Shown in pieces: positions 25,914 through 35,353 of a stretch of DNA of 64,000 nt. Both the position numbers and the translations under genes were made by a program. The DNA comes from Pseudonocardia sp. EC080619-01 (GTDB taxonomy: Bacteria; Actinomycetota; Actinomycetes; Mycobacteriales; Pseudonocardiaceae): positions 372,001 through 436,000 of the forward strand of contig NZ_CP012185.1 of assembly GCF_001420995.1 (NCBI RefSeq), in the 5' to 3' direction. Under the pieces are notes generated by a model. The model saw only the letters and a list, made by a program, of their open reading frames with translations. It did no database searches and was not told the origin of the DNA. Position 1 is the first letter of the stretch, and each line of letters starts with the position of its first letter.

Positions 25914-26921
25914 TCACCAGGCTGCACCTTGCAGGTTGAGGGGGTCGGCCATCGCTACGAGCAACTCTCGTGACCCCGTGTACGGGGCGCGCCCGTGGGC
26001 GACACGGATGTTGTCGACCACGAGCAGATCGCCGCTCTGCCACGACTCGCCCGCAGCGTGATCGCTGTACGCCCTCCGCATTCTCGAGATGATGTCCCAG
26101 CCGATCGCTGTGCCGTCACCGAAGCAGGTGGTGACTGGAAGCTCGTCGGCTCCGCACAGGTCGGCGATCTCGTGACGGCAGTCGGGTCCGAACACCCATT
26201 CGCTGTAGTAGGCGATGTCGTTGAACCAGCACCGCTCCTCGGTGACGGGATGACGGCGCACGGCGGGCCGACGTTGCCAGGTGCGCAGTTTCCCTCCAGG
26301 ACGCCATTCGAGATCGATGGCGTGCATCTGACAGTAGTGCTCAACAGCCTCCCTGCTGCCGGTCCCGAACGCCGTTGCCCACGACGGGCCGATCTCGTCG
26401 TTGTAGGTGCGGACAAGTAGCCATCCGTCCTGCTCGAACCGGCGCACCAATCCAGCCGGGAGGGACCGCAGCACCGCGGTGGAGTCGACCAGCACCGTCA
26501 CCCCACCGGATGTCGGTGGTGTGAGACAGACGAACATCATCAGCGTGGGGAACACATCGCAGTAGGCCAGCTCGTGGTGCGGGCACATCGGCATCTGCGG
26601 AGGCCAACGGGTCGACGAGTAGACGCGGTCGGCGTAGGTCGTCCGAGGTGCGAAGGTCTCGCGCTCGGCCATCAGCCGGTCGGCGAGTAAGCGGACGACG
26701 TCGCCGGCCAGGACCGGGTCGTAGAGCCCGAGGCCACGGACGAGCACCGCACCGTGTTCGATCACGGCCGAGCGCAGGGCCCCTCGGGACTCGAAGATCC
26801 ACCGCAACGGATCCTCGGGATCGACCTGCACAAGAGCCGGCGCGCCCGGCCGGCGCTCCAGCCGGAGGTCTGTGGACGGGAGCGGAGTACCGCTCGTGCG
26901 GGCCCCCCGCGGCCGGGTCAT
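25914..26921 (-). CDS. TauD/TfdA-family Fe(II)/2-oxoglutarate oxygenase
   Basis: A 335-residue protein of the clavaminate-synthase-like/TauD superfamily. The iron facial triad is visible as H-x-E in CPHHELAYCD and the distal His in IRVAHGRAPYTG, with the 2-oxoglutarate-binding Arg in SRELLVAM. The closest style is SyrP-like hydroxylases that act on carrier-protein-bound or free amino acids. The ATG at 26921 overlaps the TGA of the upstream NRPS-like gene (ATGA); a longer start at 26975 would lie inside that gene. The coupling suggests it hydroxylates the amino-acid product or intermediate of that synthetase. Apparently intact although its partner is damaged. Confidence 0.85.
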   Translation of the reverse strand: MTRPRGARTSGTPLPSTDLRLERRPGAPALVQVDPEDPLRWIFESRGALRSAVIEHGAVLVRGLGLYDPVLAGDVVRLLADRLMAERETFAPRTTYADRVYSSTRWPPQMPMCPHHELAYCDVFPTLMMFVCLTPPTSGGVTVLVDSTAVLRSLPAGLVRRFEQDGWLLVRTYNDEIGPSWATAFGTGSREAVEHYCQMHAIDLEWRPGGKLRTWQRRPAVRRHPVTEERCWFNDIAYYSEWVFGPDCRHEIADLCGADELPVTTCFGDGTAIGWDIISRMRRAYSDHAAGESWQSGDLLVVDNIRVAHGRAPYTGSRELLVAMADPLNLQGAAW

Positions 26922-29640
26922 GGGGTGACCGCCCCTGGAGTGGTGCTCAGTTCCTTTGCCGGGTTCCCGCCCCACGTCGCGCCTGCCATGATCTCCTCAC
27001 CCTTCATGAGGAACGAGTCGGCCTCGATCACGACGTCGTCGCCGATCGTGACGCCGTAGTGCACGAACGCGCCGACGCCGATCGAGACCCGCGACCCGAG
27101 CACAGTGTGATCCGACTTGAAGGAGCCGTCCTCCTGCGAGTGGTTCTGGACCACGCTGCGCTCGTTGAAGATGCAGTCGTCGCCGATCGTCGTGAACGGA
27201 CGCTCGATGAACGACGCTCCGTCGTCGAACAACCGGCCGCCGACATTCACGCCGTTGAGGCGCCAGACCATCCCTTTCATAGGGGTGCCGTTGAACAACG
27301 CGACTACGGCCGGTGCCGGCACCTTCCAGTAGCGCTCGTGGCCCCAGAACACGGGAGCATAGATCGAGCAGCCTCCCGGTGTCCGCAGCAGGAGCTGGCG
27401 CACCAACCGGTCGACTAGCGCGAACCACCCCACGGTGAAGACCACGATGAGCACCTGCGCGACGACGATCTCCACTGCACCGAAAGTCGCATCGACCAGC
27501 GCCACTGCCGGGATGATCAGGGCGATCCCGAAGAAGTAGAGCCACCGCACCAGCACGTGCAGCGCCATCGTGCCGACGTTGTGGCGGTTCTTCCTGCACA
27601 GTGCCTGTCGCAGGTCGACGTGCCCAGGGGAGAGACGGGCATCGCGGGCCACGGTCCGCGGAATCTCGAACGGCGGCGAGCCGAGGATCCCGACGCCCTC
27701 GCGCAGCGGTCCGTCGATCGGCACCATCACCTTGGTGCCCAGAAGGCAGTCGTCGCCCACCCGCGCTCCCGACGGGTAGGTGATCCGGTTGCCGAGGAAG
27801 CTGCCCTCTCCGATCACCGCCCTCGATACGAAGAAGGATGTGCTCGTGAAGTGTGCGTTGACGATCGAGAGATCGTCGGCCACCACCGTTCCGGTGCCGA
27901 CACCGGCGAGCGACGGTGACTCGTGCTTGATGAGCATCCCGAAGTTGTTACCGGTCTGAAGCAGCGGCGTCAGCCTGTAGCCGAGACCCCGCAGGTAATG
28001 AGGAATCGCCGAGCTGTCACCGAGCAGCATCGTGAGTCTGATGCTGTTGCTCAGGAGGGCAATGGCTCGCTGCACGAAGTAGTGCACTCCGTAGAGCGGG
28101 TACGTCCGGTCGGGACGCAGGAGCCGTCCGAGGGCTCGTAGAGCGGTCGTCTGGATCAGGACGGCGACGAGCAGGAACCCGACGTAGAGCACGAAGCTCA
28201 GGCCGAGGATCTCGGCGTAGAAGTACCAGTGCCGGAAAGCATCGGGGCCCGGTGCCAGCAGGGAGGCCAACTGCGGAACCTCTCGTAAGAGCAGAGCGAC
28301 ACCACCGAACGAGATCGGCATCAGGACACCGAAGACGAGCGTCAGCTGCACCACCGAGTAGACGATCTTGCGTGTCCGGCCGCACCGGGCGGCTCCGGCC
28401 GGCTGGTAGTCGACGTTGCACGGACGTGCAGGGGATCCGTGCCAGTGCTCGCCGGGCGGGACAGCCTGTCCGGCTGGTAGTGCCGAGGAGTGACCGAGCT
28501 GGCCTCCGTCTCCGATGCGAGTACCGATCTCGAGGACGGTCGCCTCGCCGACGAAGACGTTCGAACCCAGCGAGACCGGCCCGATCTCGATGACTCCGTC
28601 CCGGGCGCGATAGCAGGAGAGCAGAGAGTCCTTGCGGATCACCGTTCCCGAGCCGACTGTGAGCAGGTCGGTGCACACCGGAACGGCCTGAGAGAAGATC
28701 GCGACGTCCCGGCCGATCCGTGCGCCGAGTGCCCGCAGGTAGAGCACGTACAGAGGCGACCCACGGAACATGACCAGTGGGTTGAGCCTCGTCAGCGTCT
28801 TGACGAGCCAGAACCGGACGTAGTCGAGACTCCATATCCGGATCGTCCGGGGACTCCAGCGCCCGATCGCGACCCACTTGACGACGACCGGGAACACGCA
28901 CAGGAATACGAAAGTGACGGCGCCGATCACGAAGGATCGCCGGTAGAGCTCGAACAGACTCGGTGACGCGACGAACCACTCGTAGCCGAGGAAGAGCACC
29001 AGGGAGAACAGATACGACCAGCCCAGGACCATAGCGATCTGGACGAGGCCACACAGTGCGACTCCGCCGGTTCCGACACGTCGTCCGGGATCCCTCCGCT
29101 CGACGGCGAGCGGGGGCTTCGTGGTGGGCCCCGACCCGTCAGCGCCGACGAGTCCGGTGACGCGCTCGGCCAGCCCGGAGGCAGATGGGCAGGCGTACAC
29201 ATCGGCTATGGCCAGCGTCGGTAGCTGCGGATCCTTGCGCACCCGCGCACAGAACTTAGCCATCGTCAGCGAATCGGCGCCGAGGTCGTCGAACACGTCG
29301 GCATCCAACGGGACGTCCTTCCAAGGACATCCGCGAGGACCGCCGCCAGCCGGGCGGCGATCACGTCGGACGGCACGGTCGTCGCCGGTGCCGGCGGTCC
29401 GAGTGCTGCCGCGAGCTCCTGCAGGGGTCGGGTGGTGGTAGATCTCCTGGATCGAGGGTGAGGGCAGGTCCTCGCGAGCGCGGGCGCGAGCGCAGAACTT
29501 GGCCATCGTCAGTGAATCGGCGCCGAGGTCGTCGAAGACGTGGGCGTCAACGCGAACCTGTCCGCGGTCGAGGACGCCGGCCAGTACGCCGGCCAGGGCG
29601 GTGGCTAACTCGTCGTCAGTGGTGGAGGGAGCTGCGTCGG
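26918..29640 (-). pseudogene. NRPS-like carrier domains plus Pls-type C-terminal domain
   Basis: The downstream 700 residues match the terminal domain of epsilon-poly-L-lysine synthetase-like NRPSs (TIGR02353). About six membrane helices (SYLFSLVLFLGYEWFV, FVFLCVFPVVVKW and others) alternate with left-handed beta-helix blocks (VSLGSNVFVGEATVLEIG, TTIGDDCIFNERSVVQNH). Upstream are two carrier domains, each with the phosphopantetheine site DLGADSLTMAKFCAR, at about 29490-29620 and 29240-29320. Two frameshifts (near 29420 and 29325) garble the linker between them and cancel each other. The C-terminal part from ATG 29506 is one open frame, so a protein may still be made, but without an adenylation domain. 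Confidence 0.75.
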
Positions 29641-30891
29641 CGCTTGCGCCGCTGCGGTCCCTGCGCGAGCGTCCCCGACGTCATCGGGGGCCGACCGATC
29701 GGTGTCCGCGCGACGAATCGTCGGCCCGGCTGCACCGAGGGTCCCGGCAGCGGAACCGACACCGACAGCTCGGGTGGGATCCGCGCTCGCGAGATGGCCG
29801 AGGGCCGTTGCCCGCCCAGCGGTACCGTTCCTCGCCAGATCGCTGCACATCTGCTGCGGTCGGTGCGCCGAGCCGGTCGCGACGACAGCCGAGCCGGGAT
29901 GGCCGTGTGCTCGGAGGACTTGTCGTCCGGGCCGTTGCCAGCGTGCGATCGGGTCCTGCGGGCACGGCGGGTCCGTGACGACCACCAGCCGGAGCTCGAG
30001 CAGCCGCTCGTCCAGTCCTGACAGGGTGCGTGCATCGGCGCGCAGAACCGTCACGCGGTGGCGGCCGAGAAACTGCCAGAGCGCCTGGCCCTGTAGCCGT
30101 GACGGCGGGGCGACCAGCGTCGCGCCCGCGAGCCACGGGATCCAGGTCTGCTCCACCTCGAGATGCGGGTACACCAGCTGCGTGTGGACAACGCGGTCGT
30201 AGGGGCCGATGCCGTAACCCTCGACGACCACACGGGCGAAGTCGCACACGTGAGGGTGGTGGACGGCGATACCGATCGGGCGTCCATCGGCGCCGATGCG
30301 ATAGGCGACATAGGCGACACCGCCCGCGTCGTGTCGCTCGCCGTCGGTGAGGCGCCGCGGGCTCTGAGCGCTGATGAACTCCCCGGCCAGATCTACGGTG
30401 ACGATCGTGGTCGCTGCCCGGCTCTCGGGCCCCGGAAGTCTGGAGACAAGAGGTCCTGTGGTGATCACCGCGGCGACGCCGGATTCGGAGATGATCGCCC
30501 CGATGTGGTCGCAGCTCGCTGCGAGGTCCAGGGGCACGGCGGTCGCCCCGCACTTTGAGATCGCGAGTATGGCGGCGCATACGTCGGCCGGGTGATCGAG
30601 GAGTACCCCGACCAGATCACCTCCGCGAACTCGCTGCAGACGGAGGTAGCGCGCGAGCTGATTGGCCCCGGCCTCGAGCGCCGCGTAGGAGAGGATGCCG
30701 TCGGCGGTATCGACGGCCGTGCGGTTGCCGTGACCGAGCTGCATCATCCGGTCGCACTGGGTTTCGAACAGCCGCTCCAGACGCTCGTGGGCGAGGTCTG
30801 AAGGCGCGGCCGAGCCGACGCCGGCCCTGCGCAGGGCATCCGCCCGCATGCCGGTGTCGTTGTGCAGGCCGGGGTGACTCCAGGTGTTCAT
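29641..30891 (-). pseudogene. NRPS adenylation domain, degenerate and truncated
   Basis: The first 280 or so residues resemble an AMP-binding domain: DGILSYAALEAGANQLARYL, GVLLDHPADVCAAILAISKC and HTQLVYPHLEVEQTWIPWL. The ATP-binding A3 core, normally YTSGSTGRPKG, reads YRIGADGRPIG and has lost the Ser/Thr cluster and Lys. The second half (motifs A5-A10, including the catalytic Lys) is absent, and the frame after about 29950 is unrelated and ends out of phase with the carrier domains. Together with the downstream gene this was an A-T-T-terminal synthetase of the poly-lysine type, now inactivated. Confidence 0.7.
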
Positions 30892-31160
30892 CGCGCACCC
30901 TTCGGACCCTCAGTCCGACGCGCTGAAGCGCCGACGACCGTGGATCGAGTCGTGACGGTGTGGTCACGGGCGAGCTGAATACAGTTCTCCGGAGACCCGG
31001 CCGGTCCGACGGATCCAGGCAGTCCGGAGTTCACGATCGAATGGAGGACACCGGCGCGCGGGAAGCACCTCGGTGCGCCCCAGACCGAGCAGAGGCGCGC
31101 CGCGCCGCCGAGCTGGGCACGACAGGATCGGGCTCGTGGCAGGAGCGGAACTGCCCGTGG
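30892..31160. other. Intergenic, no gene seen
   Basis: About 270 bp between the adenylation remnant and the membrane protein gene. No motif-bearing frame was found. It presumably contains the promoter of the former synthetase. Confidence 0.35.
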
Positions 31161-31829
31161 TCAGACTGCGCTCAGGCGTCCGAGCGGCGGGCCTCGTCGG
31201 ACGGCGATTGACCATCCGCATTCCCCGATCAGCGAGTGGCGCGGAGCTTGCCGGACGACCGGGGTGATGCGCGGGGCCGACTCGACGGCGGCAGGCAGCG
31301 GCCTGATGTGGGGGCGGACAGATCGGACGTGCCGCCGCAGGAGGTGGAAGACGGCGGTGATCCCCATCAGCACAGTGGGGAATGCGATCTGGGTGGCGAC
31401 CGACGGCGCCGCATCGGTCACCAGGTGGCGTAGATCGTTCCCGGGACCAGGCAGGTGGCCGGACAGCGACGACAGCCCCGCAGGCACGTGCAGAAGAGGC
31501 AGTGCCGCGAGGGCGCCTGCCAGAGCAGTAGGTGCCGCGGCCGAGCGTGCGGTGTCGAGCCGACGCCACAACCATGCGATCAGTAGCGCGCCGAGAGCGT
31601 TGGTCGGCATGTGGACTGGATGATCGCTACCGAGATCTGCTGCCAGCCCGGTGCCGAGGGCGCCGGCCGTGGCCAGGAGCAAGAGTACGATCGACGTCGG
31701 GGCATAGCCGCGAGGCCCGCGGCTCGTGGGCTCCGCACCACTCCGGTCCGCTCGACGTCCCGGACACGCGACACGCGGGGCGCTGCTGTCCGGCACGATT
31801 CGGCCCCCTGCTTCTTCCCGGATGACCAC
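31161..31829 (-). CDS. Hypothetical membrane protein
   Basis: About 222 residues from a GTG at 31829; the start is uncertain. Hydrophobic segments are TSIVLLLLATAGALGTGLAA, NALGALLIAWLWRR, PTALAGALAALPLLHVPAGL and TQIAFPTVLMGITAVFHLL, separated by short polar loops, and followed by a basic tail. No family was recognised. It lies downstream of the L,D-transpeptidase on the same strand, 82 bp away. The hydrophobic periodicity supports a real gene; the GC-rich context makes this less than certain. Confidence 0.5.
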   Translation of the reverse strand: MVIREEAGGRIVPDSSAPRVACPGRRADRSGAEPTSRGPRGYAPTSIVLLLLATAGALGTGLAADLGSDHPVHMPTNALGALLIAWLWRRLDTARSAAAPTALAGALAALPLLHVPAGLSSLSGHLPGPGNDLRHLVTDAAPSVATQIAFPTVLMGITAVFHLLRRHVRSVRPHIRPLPAAVESAPRITPVVRQAPRHSLIGECGWSIAVRRGPPLGRLSAV

Positions 31830-31911
31830 CAGCGGGGTTGCGCTAGGGGTGGGCTCGGTACGAACCGTCGCCGTGTTACGCCGACCTGGCGCCACTTGCG
31901 GCGGGCCGATC

Positions 31912-32478
31912 TCAGCGGGCCGCCCCGCCTCCACGAGCCTTCTCCTCGGCCGATGCGCGCACGACCTGGACCTTGTCACCCGCGACGAGATCGTTGAAGA
32001 ATGCCTCGGCCTCGGCGGTGTCGAGCTTGACGCATCCCGCGGACGCTCTCGCCCGGTCACCGCCGTGGAAGGCGACACCGCCGTCGGCGAAGAAGACCGA
32101 CCACGGCATCGGCGCAGGGTTGCCGTCAGGGCCGGTGAACTCACCGCTGACGTGGTCCTTGTTCTTGCGGTAGACCCGGAACGAGTGGCCCTGAGGTGTC
32201 TCCTGGCCGGCTCCGCCGGACGCGATCGGAACCGGACCGCGGGTGACCTTGCCGTCGCGCAGGAGCCAGGCGCGTTGGGTGTCGAGATCGACACACGCCC
32301 GTGCCGAGACCGAGCACGGAGTGCCCGGCGCGACGGCCTCCGCGTGGGCCCGGGTCGCGACGTCGCCCTGCTCGACGTCGGCGAGCGCGGTTCCACCGAG
32401 GCCGATCCCGGCGGCGGCGACGATCGCGGCGACGACGATCCGGCTGCGGCGTGGTCGTCGGGTCGTCGGATTCCCCAT
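31912..32478 (-). CDS. L,D-transpeptidase (YkuD) family protein
   Basis: A 188-residue secreted protein. The N-terminus MGNPTTRRPRRSR followed by VVAAIVAAAGIGLGG is a signal peptide. The YkuD catalytic region reads FHGGDRARASAGCVKLD, with the conserved His and the Ser-x-Gly-Cys nucleophile that crosslinks peptidoglycan or attaches protein to it. TPQGHSFRVYRKNKDH is the usual T-P-x-G segment. AGGAG stands 7 bases before the ATG at 32478. It is short, with no Ig-like domains. A broken near-copy is at 25464-25675. Confidence 0.88.
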   Translation of the reverse strand: MGNPTTRRPRRSRIVVAAIVAAAGIGLGGTALADVEQGDVATRAHAEAVAPGTPCSVSARACVDLDTQRAWLLRDGKVTRGPVPIASGGAGQETPQGHSFRVYRKNKDHVSGEFTGPDGNPAPMPWSVFFADGGVAFHGGDRARASAGCVKLDTAEAEAFFNDLVAGDKVQVVRASAEEKARGGGAAR

Positions 32479-32678
32479 CTGGTACTCCTGTTCGTGGGTC
32501 GCGTCACCGCACTCGGGGTAACGAGATTCGGCATCATCCGTAACGAGAGACGTTCGAGAGTGACCGAGGTTGTCACGCTTCGGAGTCGGATCTGGCGGTG
32601 GGTGACCCTGGGGGTCGTCCTGGAGACCCGTGGCCGGGTGGTCGAGAGTGGCCGACCCCTGCACCGCTAGCCTCGGCG
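32479..32678. promoter_or_regulatory. Divergent promoter region
   Basis: A 200 bp gap between the L,D-transpeptidase (minus) and the small secreted protein (plus). It contains GTGAC-CGAGGTT-GTCAC near 32557-32573, an inverted repeat with 5-base arms that may be an operator. Confidence 0.35.
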
Positions 32679-33041
32679 ATGACGGAGGGAGTGCACGTGC
32701 GGCGGATTGCTCGATGGACAAGCGCCATCGCGGTCGCCGTACTCACCGTGCTCGCGGTCGGTGTCCTGTGCGCGGGAGGCGCGACGGCGGGCGAGCCCCC
32801 GGCCCCTGTCGGTCAGGAACGCTCGCACGGATGCCACGGTGCTCCGCTGCAGGACATCGAGCACGCCGCCGCAAGTCCGGTCCGTCTCGCCGACGACGGG
32901 ACGAGTGCGCCGAACGTCGACCTCACCGTTCTCTGCGTCCGAACCGTTCCCGCAGGAGTGGTCCGCTCGGCGGTGCCGGACGACACTCCGCCGGCTCCCG
33001 CACGCGTATCGACAGCTGATCTACAGGTCTTCCGGATCTAG
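32679..33041 (+). CDS. Small secreted Cys/His protein
   Basis: A 120-residue protein with a signal peptide (TSAIAVAVLTVLAVGVLCAG), a short metal-type motif HGCHGA and a hydrophobic strand LTVLCVRT. No named family was recognised. It shares a layout with the products at 41248 and 42717 and the pseudogene at 24540, and like them sits among cytochrome c and copper genes. An extracytoplasmic copper or haem-related role is a guess from context. The start could also be GTG 32691. Confidence 0.55.
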   Translation: MTEGVHVRRIARWTSAIAVAVLTVLAVGVLCAGGATAGEPPAPVGQERSHGCHGAPLQDIEHAAASPVRLADDGTSAPNVDLTVLCVRTVPAGVVRSAVPDDTPPAPARVSTADLQVFRI

Positions 33042-33095
33042 ACACCGCTGCGCGCTCCCACGCCCGCAGACCCTTGTCAGATTCGGGATACCCGT

Positions 33096-33875
33096 ATGTC
33101 GACGTCCTGTACTTCCCTGTCCGCCTGCCTCCCTGCTCCGCCGCCCGCCGGGGCCGGGGCCGTCGTCGCGCTCGCGGCCGGAGCCCTGGTCACCGGTGCT
33201 CAGGCCACCTACGACGAACTCGATCTCCAACTGGTCGACGACGAGGTCCGTCCGGTCGCGGCGCTGTCGCTCGAACCGGCCGCGATCCCGGCTCCCGACC
33301 GTCCCGCGGTCGTCACGCCCGTCGCTGCGTCCGAGCTCCCGGCCGCCGCCGATCCGGACGATCTCGCCGCCCTGGCGAAGGGCACCCGGATCGGACAGGG
33401 GTCCGCCCGGCGAGCCGACCAGCTCTCGGCCGCCCGGGCCGAGGGGGCCCCGGCCGCCGTGACGGCGGACGGCGGTGAGGTCACCGTGCAACCCGTCCGG
33501 GGCAGGATCACCTCGACGGCCGGTCCGCGCTGGGGCTCCACCCACTACGGCCTGGACATCGCCAACCGCATCGGGACCCCGATCTTCGCCGTCGCCGACG
33601 GTGTCGTGGAGAAGTCCGGTCCCGCGAACGGATTCGGACTGTGGGTGGTCGTCCGCCACCCCGACGGCAGCCGATCGGTGTACGGCCACATCAACCAGGC
33701 GTTCGTCGCGGCAGGGGAGCGCGTGGTGGCCGGGGACCGGATCGCCGAGGTGGGCAATCGCGGTCAGTCGACGGGGCCACACCTGCACCTGGAGATCCGG
33801 CAGGGCTCGGTGTCGGGCGAGAAGGTCGACCCTGTCGGATGGCTGAGAGCTCGCGGTCTGGAGCTGACCGGATGA
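33096..33875 (+). CDS. M23-family peptidase (LytM-type endopeptidase)
   Basis: A 259-residue protein with a hydrophobic N-terminal export segment, a low-complexity linker (about residues 50-130) and a C-terminal M23 domain. The zinc site is H-x3-D in STHYGLDIANR and HLHLE in STGPHLHLEIRQG; YGHINQAF is the third conserved block. It cleaves peptidoglycan cross-bridges. Both zinc-site motifs are intact, so it is probably active. It is convergent with ccdA. Confidence 0.9.
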   Translation: MSTSCTSLSACLPAPPPAGAGAVVALAAGALVTGAQATYDELDLQLVDDEVRPVAALSLEPAAIPAPDRPAVVTPVAASELPAAADPDDLAALAKGTRIGQGSARRADQLSAARAEGAPAAVTADGGEVTVQPVRGRITSTAGPRWGSTHYGLDIANRIGTPIFAVADGVVEKSGPANGFGLWVVVRHPDGSRSVYGHINQAFVAAGERVVAGDRIAEVGNRGQSTGPHLHLEIRQGSVSGEKVDPVGWLRARGLELTG

Positions 33876-33895
33876 CGACGCAAGCCGGGGGTGCC

Positions 33896-34606
33896 TCAGA
33901 TCGGAGGCCAGCCCCACCGTGCATAGCCGGAGACGGCATCAGCCATCACGGCCGACCACACCCCGCTGAGCATCAGGACGCCGGTGACCACCAGCATCAC
34001 GCCGCCGGCGACCTCCAGACGGTGGGCGTTGCGGCGGAGCCAGGCGAATCGGTCGCGGCCACGCAGCAGAGCCCGTGCCAGCAGCAGGAAGGGAACCCCG
34101 AGCCCGAGCGCGTACGCGGCGAGAAGCACGACACCGGTCATGAGCCGGCCCGAGGTCGCGGCAACGGTGAGGATCGTCGCGAGCACCGGACCGACGCACG
34201 GGGTCCAGCCGAGCGCGAACGCCGCTCCCAGGCCGAACGAGCCGATCGTGCCGGATGTCGCCCGGGCCAGCCCGGGCCGGAACTCGCGGGCGATCAGCGG
34301 AATTCGGAGGACCCTGGTCATCCCGAGCCCGAGAACGACGACGACCACTCCGGCGACCAGGGTGAGGACGTCGAGGTTCTGCCGCAGCAGGAGCCCGACC
34401 GCCGAGGCCGTGAGACCCATGGCGACGAAGACCGCGCCGAACCCGGCCACGAACAGCGCTGGTCCCCGGTGCGGTCGCCCCCTGTCCTGACTACCGGAGC
34501 GGCTGACGAAGGAGACGTAGCCGGGCAGCAGCGGCAGGACGCACGGGGAGCTGAACGACACGGCCCCGGCGACGAGTGCGAGCGCCGTCATGGCCAGAAG
34601 TTCCAC
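33896..34606 (-). CDS. ccdA: CcdA, thiol-disulfide electron transporter
   Basis: A 236-residue six-helix membrane protein. The two redox Cys are in SPCVLPLLPGYVSF (helix 1) and FALGWTPCVGPVLA (helix 4). CcdA carries reducing equivalents from cytoplasmic thioredoxin to extracytoplasmic thiol proteins that keep apocytochrome c haem sites reduced. The start is a GTG at 34606 with GGAGGTGTC directly upstream. It is divergent from the ccm operon across 87 bp, so co-regulation is likely. It would reduce the CcmG/CcmH proteins encoded opposite. Confidence 0.92.
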   Translation of the reverse strand: MELLAMTALALVAGAVSFSSPCVLPLLPGYVSFVSRSGSQDRGRPHRGPALFVAGFGAVFVAMGLTASAVGLLLRQNLDVLTLVAGVVVVVLGLGMTRVLRIPLIAREFRPGLARATSGTIGSFGLGAAFALGWTPCVGPVLATILTVAATSGRLMTGVVLLAAYALGLGVPFLLLARALLRGRDRFAWLRRNAHRLEVAGGVMLVVTGVLMLSGVWSAVMADAVSGYARWGWPPI

Positions 34607-34661
34607 GACACCTCCGAGGTCGACCAGGGCCCCTGTGGACCTGGTATGCGAAGTATGTCAT

Positions 34662-34680
34662 CTTCTACCGTCTGTAGAAG
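34662..34680. promoter_or_regulatory. Palindromic operator candidate before ccmA
   Basis: CTTCTAC-CGTCT-GTAGAAG (34662-34680) is a perfect 7+5+7 palindrome. It lies between ccdA and ccmA, 13 bp before the ccmA GTG. The TAC-N5-GTA core and central position suggest a repressor site controlling one or both transcripts. Confidence 0.55.
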
Positions 34681-34693
34681 TCTGGGAGTCCTC

Positions 34694-35353
34694 GTGAACG
34701 ATGCGTCGCCGGTGGCCCGTCTCGCAGGAGTACGGGTGGACCTGCACCGGGCCCCGGTCCTGCGCGATCTGGACCTGTGTCTCGAGCCTGGCGAGGTCGT
34801 CGGCCTGATGGGCGCCAACGGTTCGGGTAAGTCGACGCTGCTCTCCGTGCTCGCCACGCTCGTCCGCCCTACCGCGGGAACGGTCGAGCTGTTCGGCCGG
34901 CAGATCGACGCCACCAGCGCTCGCGCGGCGAGGTTGCGCGTCGCGCTCGTCGGGCACTCGGCGGCGCTCTACGACCAGCTCACCCTCGAGGAGAACCTGC
35001 GGCTGGTCGCTCGCCTCACCGGCCGTCCGCGTCGCCGGGTGCCCGAGGTGCTCGCCGATGTCGGTCTCGCTCGGGCGGCCGGTCGGCCGGCGATCGCCTG
35101 TTCGAAGGGAATGCGTAGGCGGGCGGAGCTCGCCCGGGTGATGCTCACCGAGCCCGACCTGCTGCTCCTGGACGAGGTGCACACCGGGCTCGATCACGAT
35201 GCCGCTCCGTTGGTGGGCCGGGTTCTCGCAGAGGTGTGCGCCCGGGCGGGAGCAGGAGTCCTCGTCTCGCACGAGGCCGGAACGGTTGCGGACCTCTGTG
35301 ACCGGACTGTCGGTCTGTGCTCCGGTCGGGTCGAGACGGTGCTAGGTCGATGA
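34694..35353 (+). CDS. ccmA: CcmA, ABC ATPase of cytochrome c maturation
   Basis: A 219-residue ABC ATPase. The Walker A is GANGSGKST, the signature region CSKGMRRRAELARVML (ABC transporters usually have LSGGQ; CcmA often has S-x-G-x-x-R-R), and the Walker B LLLLDEVHTGLD. CcmA works with CcmB/CcmC to release haem-loaded CcmE from CcmC. The start GTG 34694 has GGGAG upstream; an in-frame ATG at 34655 would overlap the palindrome. First gene of a nine-gene set joined by stop-start overlaps. Confidence 0.9.
   Translation: MNDASPVARLAGVRVDLHRAPVLRDLDLCLEPGEVVGLMGANGSGKSTLLSVLATLVRPTAGTVELFGRQIDATSARAARLRVALVGHSAALYDQLTLEENLRLVARLTGRPRRRVPEVLADVGLARAAGRPAIACSKGMRRRAELARVMLTEPDLLLLDEVHTGLDHDAAPLVGRVLAEVCARAGAGVLVSHEAGTVADLCDRTVGLCSGRVETVLGR

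Noticed and set aside
31830..32576. N-terminal extension of the minus-strand frame ending at 31161
   Set aside because: It covers the L,D-transpeptidase gene in another frame; only the part after about 31829 is hydrophobic and gene-like.
33641..34693. Long N-terminal extension of ccmA
   Set aside because: It runs antisense through ccdA; GTG 34694 with GGGAG gives a normal-length CcmA.
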